From Emticicia sp965283955 (lineage in GTDB: Bacteria > Bacteroidota > Bacteroidia > Cytophagales > Spirosomataceae), in assembly GCA_965283955.1 (NCBI GenBank), contig CBDIQW010000001.1, positions 5,146,001-5,210,000 of the forward strand: a stretch of 64,000 nucleotides of DNA, read 5' to 3'. The notes under the pieces were generated by a model. It saw only the letters and a program-made list of their open reading frames with translations. It was not told the origin of the DNA and made no database searches. Position numbers and translations under genes: made by a program. This document shows, piece by piece, positions 1 to 10,089 of the stretch; position 1 is the first letter of the stretch, and each line of letters begins with the position of its first letter.

Positions 1-1
1 T

Positions 2-1789
2 GGTTTTGATGCCAAATTTGGTGGAAGAATCTCGGCTGTTGCCGAAATTACGGGCAAAGATGGCAACAAAAAAGAGTTTAATGCGGGTGTTGATGTAAGT
101 TTATTGAGTGCCAATGCTTACATAGAAACTCCACTTGGCTCGAAGTTTACATTCTTGGCTGCTGCCCGTCGTTCGTATAAAGAGTCACTTTATAATAAAC
201 TTTTTAAGCGTTTTACGAGCGAAAATCAAACACAGACCCAAACACAAATGCCAATGGGAGGTGGCCCTGGCGGAGGGCGTTTTGGTAGTTTTACTGCAAC
301 GCAAGTGGCGAGTTCTTATTTCTATGACCTCAATTCTAAACTTACCTATACGCCAAATAAAAAGGATATTCTTTCGCTGAGTTTTTATAACGGGACTGAT
401 AATATGGACAATTCGGCAAGTTCGGATTTGGGTGGTCTTGGAGGATTTGGCGGAAGAAATATCGGACTAAATTCGTCGAATACGGATGTATCGAATTGGG
501 GGAATCTGGGCGGTAGTTTCAAATGGTCGAGGCGTTGGAGTGATAAGTTTTATAGCAATTCGTTGATTTGTTATTCAAATTATTACAGTGAAAGAGATAA
601 CAGTCGGACGATTTCGACAACTCGTGACGGCGTAACTCGTGATGTAAAAATAGGGCAGTTGGAAGATAATAACCTGAATGATTTTACGGCAAAAACTGAT
701 TTTGAATGGAAGATTTTCAAAGGAAATTCCTTAGATTTTGGCCTGCAATACACAAAAAATATCATTAAATATCAGTACAGCCAAAACGATACGATTACGG
801 TTTTGGATAGAAATGACCAAGGTTCAACATCGACTTTTTATGTACAAGATAACGTAAAACTATTGAATGGACGTTTGCATTTAATTCCAGGAGTACGCCT
901 TACGTATTTTGATGTTACGAAGAAAAACTACGTAGAACCACGCTTTTCGGCCAATTTTAACTTAACTAAGCAGTTTAAAATCAAAGCTGCGGCTGGTGTT
1001 TACTATCAGTTTGTGAAGCAAATCAATCGAGAAGATATTTCGCAAGGGAATCGTAATTTTTGGGTTTTATCTAATGCAGAATCTTTGCCAGTTACGAAAT
1101 CAAACCACTTAATTTTAGGCGGAAGTTATGAAGTTGGAAATTATCTGTTCGATGTGGAGTTTTATCAGAAAAACAGTACTAATATCACCGAATATACGCT
1201 GCGTTTTGTGCCACAAATCGGGCGTGGACTCAGTGCAAGTGAAACATTCTTCAATGGCTCAGAGGTAATTAACGGTGTGGATGTGCTGGTTCAACGGAAA
1301 TTTGGAGATTTTAATGGCTGGATTGGCTATACTTTGGCCGAAGCCAAACGAAATATTGCCGCATTTTCTGATAAACCCTATTATTCTGACCAAGACGTAA
1401 GACATCAGTTCAAGGCAATTGGTTCGTATAAATATAAAAATTGGGATTTTGCCGCTACTTGGATTTTCTCATCAGGCCGACCATATACGTCGATTTTGGG
1501 AGCTTATCAATTGACACTTTTAGATGGAACAGTGAAAAACTTTACTAATCCATCGGATAAAAATGCCAATCGTTTTTCGGCCTATCACCGAATGGATGTT
1601 TCGGCTACCTATAATTTTAGTCCAAATTTCAATATTGGTTTCTCTATTTTCAATCTTTATAATCGAAGCAATACGTGGTATAAACGTTTTCAGGTCATTA
1701 CCGAAGATGATGTCACGGCTTTGCAGATAACTGATGTAAAATACTTGGGAATTACGCCAAATATTACCCTAAGTTGGAAATTGAGATAA
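2..1789 (+). CDS. TonB-dependent outer-membrane receptor, C-terminal part
   Basis: The frame is open from base 2, so the N-terminus (signal peptide, carboxypeptidase-like domain, plug) lies before the window. What remains is the beta-barrel: alternating aromatic and polar strands with long extracellular loops, a YNRSNTWYKRFQ-type segment near the end and a final strand ending in LSWKLR, as in the OMP_b-brl_3 type of Bacteroidota receptors. Such receptors import ligands across the outer membrane using TonB energy; the substrate cannot be read from sequence. One loop is rich in Gln-Thr and Gly (about positions 225-290), and another in Gly (about 430-460). A DUF4249-type lipoprotein gene follows after 25 bases, so the two are probably cotranscribed. 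Confidence 0.85.
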   Translation, partial: GFDAKFGGRISAVAEITGKDGNKKEFNAGVDVSLLSANAYIETPLGSKFTFLAAARRSYKESLYNKLFKRFTSENQTQTQTQMPMGGGPGGGRFGSFTATQVASSYFYDLNSKLTYTPNKKDILSLSFYNGTDNMDNSASSDLGGLGGFGGRNIGLNSSNTDVSNWGNLGGSFKWSRRWSDKFYSNSLICYSNYYSERDNSRTISTTRDGVTRDVKIGQLEDNNLNDFTAKTDFEWKIFKGNSLDFGLQYTKNIIKYQYSQNDTITVLDRNDQGSTSTFYVQDNVKLLNGRLHLIPGVRLTYFDVTKKNYVEPRFSANFNLTKQFKIKAAAGVYYQFVKQINREDISQGNRNFWVLSNAESLPVTKSNHLILGGSYEVGNYLFDVEFYQKNSTNITEYTLRFVPQIGRGLSASETFFNGSEVINGVDVLVQRKFGDFNGWIGYTLAEAKRNIAAFSDKPYYSDQDVRHQFKAIGSYKYKNWDFAATWIFSSGRPYTSILGAYQLTLLDGTVKNFTNPSDKNANRFSAYHRMDVSATYNFSPNFNIGFSIFNLYNRSNTWYKRFQVITEDDVTALQITDVKYLGITPNITLSWKLR

Positions 1790-1814
1790 TAGTTTGAATT
1801 TAATCTTGAAAACA

Positions 1815-2683
1815 ATGAACAAAATATATATAACCTCATTTTTATTGGTTTTTCAGTACGTTTTATGGTCTTGTACAGAAACCAACGATGTAGTAAATCT
1901 GGTGATAAACCAATTATTGAAGCATATCTTGCCCCAAATCATCGAGTGAGTTTGAAGGTTTTTACCGAAATTCCTTATTCAGAATCAGCCGAAGGTGTCT
2001 CCGAACCTATTGATGGACTTTCGATAAAAATCACAGGTACGGATGGTAAAGTTTTTAATTTAACATCCGTTGGAAATGGCTTATATGAATCGGCTAAAAC
2101 TCAACTAATTGGCTCAGCCAAAACCATTTATACAATGGAATTTGATTATAAAGGTCGAAAAGTAAGTGCTTCGACCGAAATTCCTGAAAAACCAGTGAGT
2201 TTTAAGATTGATAAAACCTCAATTTCTCGCACCCAAATAGATTTATCAACTGGTTTCCCGACGGGTGGCGGCGGATTTGGTGGTGGTGGAGGTGGTGGCC
2301 CTTTCGGTGGTGATGAAAACACTTCGGTGGTGCTTACATGGAATAATCCGAATCAGAACTATCATTTTGTAGCGGTCGAAAATACAGAAAGTACACCAGT
2401 TCAGATTGTGATTCCGCCTTCGGGGGCGACTTTGCCAAGTTTTAGATTTTTCAATGAACCACTGACGGGTGTCAATAATACCTTACGTTCGCAGAGTTTT
2501 CAGTATTTCGGTAGCCATAATATTGTCTTGTATCGAGTCAATGCCGAATACGCTGCACTTTATCAGTCGAGTGGTACAACGTCACAGAATCTCAGTACAC
2601 CACCAACGAGTATAGTTAATGGACTCGGAATTTTTACGGGCATCAATTCCGATACTTTGAAATTTACAGTGAACAAAAATTAA
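1815..2683 (+). CDS. DUF4249-like lipoprotein, split by a single-base frame slip
   Basis: The ATG at 1815 begins a lipoprotein signal peptide (MNKIYITSFLLVFQYVLWSC, lipobox Cys at residue 20), but that frame stops after about 45 codons. The mature domain continues in another frame from about 1895 (KPIIEAYLAPNHRVSLKVF) to the stop at 2683. Adding one base near 1885-1897 joins signal peptide and body into one reading frame. The body resembles DUF4249 proteins, periplasm-facing lipoproteins encoded next to TonB receptors, and has the typical closing IFTGINSDTLKF segment. A Gly-rich run at 2265-2310 resembles the Gly-rich loops of the receptor upstream. The slip is probably a sequencing indel; true decay cannot be excluded. 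Confidence 0.7.
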
Positions 2684-2722
2684 GAGAGTAATATATCTAT
2701 TTTTTAAGGTTAGTAAACATAA

Positions 2723-2749
2723 TAAAGGGTCGGTTTTACCGACCCTTTT
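2723..2749. terminator. Bidirectional terminator hairpin
   Basis: AAAGGGTCGGT, loop TTT, ACCGACCCTTTT is a perfect stem followed by T residues on the plus strand and preceded by A residues. It separates the lipoprotein gene from the convergent M14 peptidase gene and fits both. Confidence 0.8.
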
Positions 2750-2759
2750 ATTTTGAATT

Positions 2760-5324
2760 TTACTCTTCCTCGGCCCCAAATTGTCCGCCAGAACTAATAT
2801 TGCTTCCAAAAAAGAGGGCGTTTAAAAATAATTTGTTTGTACCAAACCAAGTTCCTCTGAAATTAGGGTCATCAGAAAACAGAATAGCTCGGCCACTACC
2901 TTCATAACTAATATTAATCGCTGCCGAATTAGCGATTCGTTTCAAAGATTCTGGATGAACATAACCCGTGATTCTCGGACTTTGCGTATAAACCAAAACC
3001 GAATTTGCCGCTCCAACACTTCGTTCTAAAACAGTATTGTTGTTTCTATAAATCGCCATTTTTTTGCTGGTATAGCCAAATCCAATCGGACTTGTTATGT
3101 CAAGTTCAGCCTCGAATACAGCACCGCCTGTTTGTTTTGCTCCTTCCGATGCCTGAAAATCTTCGTAATTGATGCGAACTTTATTTCGACTACTATCTGG
3201 TTTTGCTTCACGAAGTTTTTCTTTAATAATATCTTGTTTAATAACCCATTCTGTTCCTCCTTTTTGAGTAATTAAAGTTCCGCCATTAGCAACCCAAGCC
3301 TTGAGTTTTTGGGCAGCAACTTTATCAAGTACAGCATAATTTCCACCAACTAATACAATCGTATTATAGCGATTGATATTCAAGCGAGCAAAATTATAAA
3401 CTTCAACTTTTGTAATTGGCATTCCGATTTTTGTATCTAATAAATGCCAAACTTCGCCCGCTTCAGAAGCTGTCACACCACCACCTACGAGCATCATGGC
3501 TTGTGGTTTCTTTACTGTCTGAAAACTATTGCTACCTAAATCAATGCCCGATGTACTAAAACCAGTCGAAACGGTTTCAATAGTAACACCTGTATTTTGA
3601 GAAATCTGCTTCAACTTTTGGTATAATTCTTCCGAATTAAATTTTTGTTTTTGCACCGAAATCAATAGAGTACCATGGCCGTATTCTTTTCCACCGATAC
3701 TAAATTTCTTAAAAGCTGTTTTTGTAAGTATTTGATTATTAAGTAGTTGATTGAGTGCTTTGGGGGCATAATAGTCTGTCCAGTCAATCAAATATGCGTA
3801 TTCGCTTTTGGTAAGTAGGGCAGGAGTAGGTTTTAAATCTGCTTTTGTTATACGTTCGCCTTTTTGGAATGTTCCTTTAAGCTCAGCATGAGGAAGTCCA
3901 TAAGCGAGAGCTAAATTCCACGCCGAAGCATCATAAAACAAGCTATCAGCAAAAGTTGTTGGACGGTCGAAAATTGAGCGAACCATCAAAAACTGAGGCT
4001 GTGCTGATGGAATAACAACGGCTTTTCCCTTCTTAAATGTAGTGCCATTTTCTGTAATATCTGCTGTTAGTTGATAAAATTCAATGTTATGCTGAAGCAA
4101 TAAATCCCAAAATGCTTGATTTCGACTTTGGTCCTTAGCATCGCCAATAATGAAGGCTTTGGTCGGGAATTTTTGCCCTTGAGCAATCGTTTCCGCAAAG
4201 AAATTACGTTGGTGCTTCAAAAGTGTTTCTTTCTCAATCAACGAAGCACGAACGGTTGCCAAAGCATTCACTAATTGATTTCTGACCGTAAAACCAAAGG
4301 TTAAATCTCCATTTTGGCTTTCTTGGACGTGTCCACGAGAACTTGCTTGTTCAAATAAAAGCCCCAAACCACCTTCCATGTCGGGGTAGCTTGAACCATA
4401 CCCTGGATAAAAATTATCGAAAGATTCTTTTGTGTAGTAAAGGAATCCAATTTCGTTCATTGCTTGCTCGAAATACTTCGCAAATTTACTATTTAAATCT
4501 CTGTAAACAGATTTCGGTACAAGTGGATTTTCCGCATTTTCTTTCGTAGGCTCAAAAAAATGCGAAGTGTTTGTTCCCATTTCGTGAAAATCAGTTACAA
4601 CATTAGGCAACCATTGGTGATAAAATGCCAAACGATTACGACTTTCAACATTTACAGCCAAATACCAATCACGGTTCAAATCAAACCAATAATGATTGGT
4701 GCGTCCGTTTGGCCAAACTTCGTTGTGTTCACGGTCGTTAGCATCGGCTACCATTGGGTCGCCTTTGTGCATATTTGCCCAATGCGTGTGGCGGTCACGC
4801 CCATCAGGATTAATGACAGGTTCCATTAAAATTACAGCATCTTTCAGCCAACCAAGAGCTTCTGGATCATCAGTAGCTGTTAAGTAATAAGCTGTCAGAA
4901 TAGACGCTTCACCACCCGAAGGCTCATTGCCGTGTACATTATACCCCAACCAAATAATGGCAGGTGCTTTTTTTGTATCGGGCATAGGTTTACTTGGGTC
5001 AGTGAAGGTCAAATGCTCTTTTCTGATTTCCTCCAATCGTTTAATATTTTCGGGAGTAGAAATGGTCACTATTATTTGCTCACGATGCTCATTGGTTTCT
5101 CCAATTTTCTGAACCGTCACTCGGTCAGATACTCGGTCGAGTTCACGCATGTACTCAACCAACTTGTCATGACGAGTGTGATGAGAGCCAATGGCATATC
5201 CCAAAAATTGTTCAGGAGTTGGGATTGCGGCATTGAGTTGTTTCTTAGGGAAAAAAAAGTCATTTTGTGCTAAAGAGATAGCAGAAATACCAAAGCAGTA
5301 AACAAACACAAGAAGTTTCTTCAC
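2760..5324 (-). CDS. M14 family zinc carboxypeptidase, secreted
   Basis: An 854-residue protein with a signal peptide (MKKLLVFVYCFGISAISLAQ). The N-terminal half is an M14 metallopeptidase domain: HGNEPSGGEA (zinc ligands His131 and Glu134), the VINPDGRDR substrate-binding segment, and a downstream DFHEMG-type His. The C-terminal half, beyond about residue 400, resembles a glutamine-amidotransferase-like or GATase1-type domain (ARLNINRYNTIVLVGGNYAVL) often fused to this family in Bacteroidota. It probably trims peptides or glycopeptides in the periplasm or outside the cell. Its own unit: a terminator lies downstream and a 61-base gap separates it from the MbtH-like gene upstream. Confidence 0.85.
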   Translation of the reverse strand: MKKLLVFVYCFGISAISLAQNDFFFPKKQLNAAIPTPEQFLGYAIGSHHTRHDKLVEYMRELDRVSDRVTVQKIGETNEHREQIIVTISTPENIKRLEEIRKEHLTFTDPSKPMPDTKKAPAIIWLGYNVHGNEPSGGEASILTAYYLTATDDPEALGWLKDAVILMEPVINPDGRDRHTHWANMHKGDPMVADANDREHNEVWPNGRTNHYWFDLNRDWYLAVNVESRNRLAFYHQWLPNVVTDFHEMGTNTSHFFEPTKENAENPLVPKSVYRDLNSKFAKYFEQAMNEIGFLYYTKESFDNFYPGYGSSYPDMEGGLGLLFEQASSRGHVQESQNGDLTFGFTVRNQLVNALATVRASLIEKETLLKHQRNFFAETIAQGQKFPTKAFIIGDAKDQSRNQAFWDLLLQHNIEFYQLTADITENGTTFKKGKAVVIPSAQPQFLMVRSIFDRPTTFADSLFYDASAWNLALAYGLPHAELKGTFQKGERITKADLKPTPALLTKSEYAYLIDWTDYYAPKALNQLLNNQILTKTAFKKFSIGGKEYGHGTLLISVQKQKFNSEELYQKLKQISQNTGVTIETVSTGFSTSGIDLGSNSFQTVKKPQAMMLVGGGVTASEAGEVWHLLDTKIGMPITKVEVYNFARLNINRYNTIVLVGGNYAVLDKVAAQKLKAWVANGGTLITQKGGTEWVIKQDIIKEKLREAKPDSSRNKVRINYEDFQASEGAKQTGGAVFEAELDITSPIGFGYTSKKMAIYRNNNTVLERSVGAANSVLVYTQSPRITGYVHPESLKRIANSAAINISYEGSGRAILFSDDPNFRGTWFGTNKLFLNALFFGSNISSGGQFGAEEE

Positions 5325-5385
5325 GGTGATTTTAGGGTTTAGTTTGTAGATAAAAGTAAATAAATAAAAAATGGAGAGAAGCTAT

Positions 5386-5588
5386 TTAGTTTCCCTCCAT
5401 TTTTTTTCTGAGCGAAAGCGGACGCATATCTGTCCAAATTTGCTCTATATATTCTAAGCATTCTTTTTTGTACCTGTTTTTCCAGCGTCTTTCCAGCCAA
5501 GGGGATTTTCTCTGACTTCTGGCCAAATGCTGTACTGTTCTTCATGATTTACAAGCACTTTGTACATGATTTCGTCTTCGTAGTCCAT
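5386..5588 (-). CDS. mbtH: MbtH-like protein, split by a homopolymer frame slip
   Basis: Reading from ATG at 5588, the protein starts MDYEDEIMYKVLVNHEEQYS, then IWPEVRENPLGWKDAGKTGT, and meets a false stop. Adding one A to the A6 run at 5463-5468 continues it as KKECLEYIEQIWTDMRPLSL and RKKMEGN, stop at 5386. This gives 67 residues with the MbtH hallmarks: NxExQYSIWP, NPLGWK, GT, CLEYI.xIWTDMRPLSLR. MbtH proteins bind and activate adenylation domains of nonribosomal peptide synthetases in the cytosol. No synthetase is in this window, so it would be an orphan copy. The missing base is probably a sequencing error. A shorter start at the second Met (5567) is also possible. Confidence 0.8.
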
Positions 5589-5672
5589 GGCTTTAGTGTA
5601 TTTTAGTTTTGTTCATAAAAAGTAAAATTTCCTAAAGCAATATATAAATTTAATTGAAATCAGTCAAGAAAA

Positions 5673-6203
5673 TTACTCTTTCAATACATAAATAGCATCT
5701 AAATTTCTACCAAATCCATCATAATCGAGCCCATATCCTACCACAAATTTATTTTCAATTTCAAAACCAACATAGTCAAGTTTAAGTGGTACTTTCAACG
5801 CTTCGGGTTTAAAAAGCATTGTCATAATTTTTATTGAAGCAGGTTTTTGCGAAGCCAGTTGACCTAATATCTCTTGCATTGTCATTCCCGTATCTACAAT
5901 ATCCTCAACAATAATGATGTCACGGTTCTGAATTTCTTCTTTTAAACCCAAAATCTGCTTTACTTTGCCAGTAGATTCGGTACTTTGGTAAGATGAAACT
6001 CTTATAAATGTAATTTCACATGCTATCTCAATTGATTTGAAGAGGTCAGCCACAAACATAAACGAACCGTTCAAAACCCCAATCAACAATGGATTTTTTC
6101 CTGCATAATCTTTGTTTACTTCTTGGGCGAGTACTTTAATTCGCTCTTGAAGAGGAGCTGATTCAATGAAAGGTACGAATGATTTATCTCTGATTTGTTT
6201 CAT
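5673..6203 (-). CDS. hpt: Hypoxanthine phosphoribosyltransferase
   Basis: A 176-residue protein of normal family length. The PRPP-binding loop IIIVEDIVDTGMTMQEIL is clear (about residues 95-112), and the N-terminal region with LIGVLNGSFMF and the C-terminal VGYGLDYDGFGRNL fit type I phosphoribosyltransferases of purine salvage. It converts hypoxanthine or guanine plus PRPP to IMP or GMP in the cytosol. It is monocistronic as seen here: a short hairpin lies beyond its 5' side and the MbtH-like gene starts 85 bases past its stop. Confidence 0.95.
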   Translation of the reverse strand: MKQIRDKSFVPFIESAPLQERIKVLAQEVNKDYAGKNPLLIGVLNGSFMFVADLFKSIEIACEITFIRVSSYQSTESTGKVKQILGLKEEIQNRDIIIVEDIVDTGMTMQEILGQLASQKPASIKIMTMLFKPEALKVPLKLDYVGFEIENKFVVGYGLDYDGFGRNLDAIYVLKE

Positions 6204-6257
6204 TTTTGGTGGTAATTATATAAGTGTCGCAATTTAAGAAAATGATTTGAATTTTTT

Positions 6258-6289
6258 AGGAAGGCTTCGCTATTAGCGAAGCCTTCCTT
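6258..6289. terminator. Perfect hairpin between hpt and the TPR gene
   Basis: AGGAAGGCTTCGC, loop TATTA, GCGAAGCCTTCCT is a perfect inverted repeat. It lies upstream of both flanking divergent genes, so it is not an obvious terminator for either. The same GAAGCCTTCGC core is found at 15874-15906. Confidence 0.5.
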
Positions 6290-6376
6290 CAATTGGCTTT
6301 AAAATGTTTTAAGAAAATTTTAAGTTTGTATAATTTGATAAGCAAAAAGGCGTTAATGTTGCATAAAAGCTATTTT

Positions 6377-7621
6377 ATGAAAACCGTGAAAGAGATGTTA
6401 TTGAAGTTAAGTATCAGAAGTTTGTTTGTTATTTTATTGTTGAGCCAAGTTGCAGAGGCTCAATTTTCGTGGTTTGGCGGCAGTACAAAAAAGAAACAAC
6501 ATGAAGTTTTGTTGGCCAATCGAGCTATTCAGATTGAAGCTACACAGGCAATCAATAATATGTATAATTTTAAATATGATGCCGCCGAACGAGATTTTAG
6601 ATGGTTGACCGTCAAATATCCTGAGCATCCAATTGGCTTTTTCTTGCTCGGGCTTAATGAATGGTGGAAGATTGTTCCGGATACAAAAGATGAGTCACAC
6701 GATGATTCATTCATTGCTAATATGGACAGAGCCATTGATTTGGCTGACGATATGCTTGACGACGACGACGGAGACAAAGAAGCTGCCTTTTTTCAAGCTG
6801 CCGCTTATGCCTTCAAAGGGCGTTTACATTCGGAGCGTGGAAATTGGGTAAAAGCAGCTTGGGCAGGCAAGCAAGCCATGAAATATTTGGATAAATGTCG
6901 TGGTTTTGGTGATTTCAACCCCGAGTTAGCCATTGGTGATGGACTGTATAATTATTATTCAAAATGGATTCCTGAAAATTATCCATCTTTGAAACCGATG
7001 CTGGTTTTCTTTCATAAAGGAGTTAAAGCACAGGGAATCAAGCAGTTAGAGTATGTAGCATCAAATGCTTTTTATACCCGAATGGAAGCAAAATACTTTT
7101 TAATGCAAATCTATTCGATGGAAAATCAGCATCAAAAAGCCTACTACGAGGCTGCTCAAATGCACGCCATGTATCCTGAAAATTCATTTTTTCATCGTTA
7201 TGCCGCTCGTACAGCTTTTATGTTGGGAAAATCAGACGAAGCCGAAAAACTGGCCGAAGAATTGCTTGCCAATGTGAATGTAGCCAAATATGGCTATGAA
7301 AGCACCGCTGGGCGTTATGCTGCTTATATTTTGGGATACATCAATTATAATTACAAACGAAATTTACCAAAAGCGAAGGAGTATTATCAAAAAACCATTG
7401 ATTTCGCTTTGCAAAATGACTCAAAAGATTCGGGCTATTTTCTTGGGGCAAATCTTACGCTTGGCAAAATTGCCAGTGCTGAAAAAGATTATGTAAAAGC
7501 ACTGCAATATTTCAATATTGTAACTGACAATGGCGATAAGAAACTTGAAACCTATAAAGAAGCTAAGAAGCTGATAGAAGAAACTAAAAAATTGATGAAA
7601 GCCGACAAGAAAAAGAAATAA
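6377..7621 (+). CDS. Tetratricopeptide-repeat protein, exported
   Basis: The start at 6377 gives a signal peptide (MKTVKEMLLKLSIRSLFVIL, then LLSQVAEAQ). Farther-upstream starts are disfavoured because a TAAGTTTG promoter-like element (6321-6328) lies inside that extension. The mature part is all-helical with several TPR-like units (for example ATQAINNMYNFKYDAAERDF and a C-terminal KAKEYYQKTIDFAL), as in Bacteroidota periplasmic TPR proteins that act as scaffolds. The C-terminus is very lysine-rich. The partner is unknown. The phosphatase gene downstream starts 59 bases after the stop. Confidence 0.75.
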   Translation: MKTVKEMLLKLSIRSLFVILLLSQVAEAQFSWFGGSTKKKQHEVLLANRAIQIEATQAINNMYNFKYDAAERDFRWLTVKYPEHPIGFFLLGLNEWWKIVPDTKDESHDDSFIANMDRAIDLADDMLDDDDGDKEAAFFQAAAYAFKGRLHSERGNWVKAAWAGKQAMKYLDKCRGFGDFNPELAIGDGLYNYYSKWIPENYPSLKPMLVFFHKGVKAQGIKQLEYVASNAFYTRMEAKYFLMQIYSMENQHQKAYYEAAQMHAMYPENSFFHRYAARTAFMLGKSDEAEKLAEELLANVNVAKYGYESTAGRYAAYILGYINYNYKRNLPKAKEYYQKTIDFALQNDSKDSGYFLGANLTLGKIASAEKDYVKALQYFNIVTDNGDKKLETYKEAKKLIEETKKLMKADKKKK

Positions 7622-7680
7622 TGATTTTCTGACTGATGAAAGTACTTTTGAGCGTATTTTTGGGGAAATTTTCCAAAAAT

Positions 7681-10045
7681 ATGCTCAAAAAAGTATTTAA
7701 ACAAATTATCTTCGTTTATTTAATACTAACCTTTCCGATAGGTGAGGGACTTTTCGCCCAAAAAATTACTCGTGGGCCTTATTTACAGCAATTAGGTCAA
7801 AATAGTGTCATTATTCGTTGGCGAACTGATGTGCCGACAAAAAGTTTAGTTACATTCTTTTCAGAAGCCAGCTAATCCAAATATTCCTATTACACCCAAA
7901 GTTCAATTTATAAATAGCCTAACGACCGAGCATATTGTGCAGTTGACTGGTTTACAAACTAATACTAAATATAACTACACTCTCGGAACGGAATCTAACC
8001 TTTTAGTTTCTGGTGATGATTATTACTTCATAACAGCCCCATCTCCAACTGATAATCGACCAATAAATATTTGGGCTATGGGTGATTTTGGTGATAATTC
8101 TACCGAAAAGTATATAAACAATCAAACGGCTGTAAAAGAGCAATACCTCAAAAATAAATCAAATCATACTGATTTATGGCTTTGGTTGGGCGATAATGCC
8201 TACTGTTGCGGAACGGATATAGAATATCAACGCCAAGTTTTTGATTTTTACGGCAGTAGTATTCTCGGAAATACACCGTTCTTTCCAGTACCAGGTAATC
8301 ATGAATATTATGAAACTGCTACCGCTCAAGTTGATAAGAAAATTTCGTATTTCAATATAATAAATGTGCCAACTCAAGGCGAAATGGGCGGTTTAGCTTC
8401 GGGAACAAAAGAATATTATTCGTATAATTATGGGAATATTCACTTCGTAGCCCTTGATTCTTATGGTTTAGATGAAGGGAAATACCGACTTTATGACCCA
8501 CAAAGTCGTCAGTACAAATGGCTAATCAATGATTTAGAAGCCAATAAAGGAAAATCTCTCTGGACAATTATTACTTTTCATCATCCACCATACACGAAAC
8601 GTTCTCATGATTCTGATGGAGAACTTGATTTAGTGGCTATAAGGGAAGGATTAGTTCCTATTTTTGATAAATATAAGGTAGATTTGGTCTTGAATGGTCA
8701 TAGCCATTCATACGAACGTTCACATCTGATGAAAGGCCATATCGGAAAAGCTTTTACTTTCAATGATTACATACATCCTACGCAATGGGCCAATGGCAAA
8801 TATGAAAAAAAAGCTGATTCTCGCCCTTATATCAATAAAGATGAAGGCACAATTTATTGTGTAGTTGGTTCGGCTGGCCGTCTTGATTGGAATGGTGATC
8901 CAAATCCGCACCCAAGCTCGATCTACTCTAATATCTCGATTGGAGGCTCTTTGCTTTTTACTGTAAATGACAACCGACTTGATGCTCGTTGGATTTCGAC
9001 TGATGGAGTAGTTCGAGATAATTTCACGGTTTTCAAAAATGTTAATAAAACTGAGAAAAAAACGGTTGAATTTGGTGAGAAAATACGTTTGAATGCTTCA
9101 TGGAAAGGTTCACATTTGTGGTCGAATGGTGTTAATGGACAATCATTTGTTGAGTTTTCCCCTCGAAAAGATACGACTATTTCTGTCGTTGATTCTCTCG
9201 GTTTTTTGAAAGATAATTTTCAAATCTCGGTCTTGCCACAACCAATTATTTCGACGGAATTTCCGGAAGATACACAAATTTGTGTTAAAAAATCGGTGAA
9301 TGTGGCATTTTCGGTAAAGAATACCCAAATTGAAAAATGGAATTATCAACTCGAATTATCTAATGCGAATGGCTCATTTGCAAAACCAACGAAACTTGCC
9401 GAGTCAAGTAAAAGTCCATTTCAAATCATGCTCCCAGATACTTTGCAAGAAGGAAAAAATTATCGTTTCAGGGTAAAGCCTAATGCTGATTATTTTGAAG
9501 AAATTCCAAGTAAAAGTTTTGCTATTTCAAGACCAACATCTTTGGGTTTTGTAGGAAATAAGACAATCCCTTATGACACAACTTTAACATTAAATTTGCG
9601 ATTTACTGGTACACCTCCGTTTACATATAAGATTAGCTCTTTGCCCGAAAATATAGCTCAAATAAAAGAAGTAACCCTAAAAGTGAAGCCTATGGGTGCG
9701 ACTAATTATATGATTGAAAAAGTCAGTAATGTATGCGGAGCAGGCAGCATTTTAGCCGAAAATAGTATTGTAGTTTTAGCTCCACTCGCAACCGAAGAAG
9801 AAAGCCAAGCAATAAGTATTTTCCCGAATCCAACGGCGGGTGAAATTACTATCGAAAACCATACCTCAAAGCCATTTATTGGTACTTTGACCGTCAAAAA
9901 CATAGATGGGAAGGCATTATTGCAAAAAAATCTTTTTTTCAGTCTGCAAGAAAAACTATCTCTCAACGAATTTTCTTCTGGGGTTTATTTTTTAATATTG
10001 AAATCCTCAGACTTGAAGGTGAGTAAGAAAATTATCAAAAATTGA
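7681..10045 (+). CDS. Purple acid phosphatase-like metallophosphoesterase with T9SS sorting domain, one frame slip
   Basis: ATG 7681 begins a signal peptide ending GEGLFAQ; a fibronectin-like N-terminal domain follows. The first frame stops at 7875, and the next begins in phase with QKPANPNIPITPKVQF; removing one base at 7856-7875 joins them. The catalytic domain has all purple acid phosphatase blocks: MGDFGDN, LGDNAYCCG, PGNHEYY, FHHPPYTK and GHSHSYERS, which hold the binuclear metal centre. The C-terminus (FPNPTAGEITIEN ... GVYFLILKSS ... KKIIKN) is a type A sorting domain for type IX secretion, so the enzyme is likely cell-surface or secreted and releases phosphate from organic esters. A PEGA lipoprotein gene follows 44 bases on. 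Confidence 0.85.
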
Positions 10046-10089
10046 ATCGTAAATTTGTAATCTCCTCAAAATTTTAAACACAATCTAAA

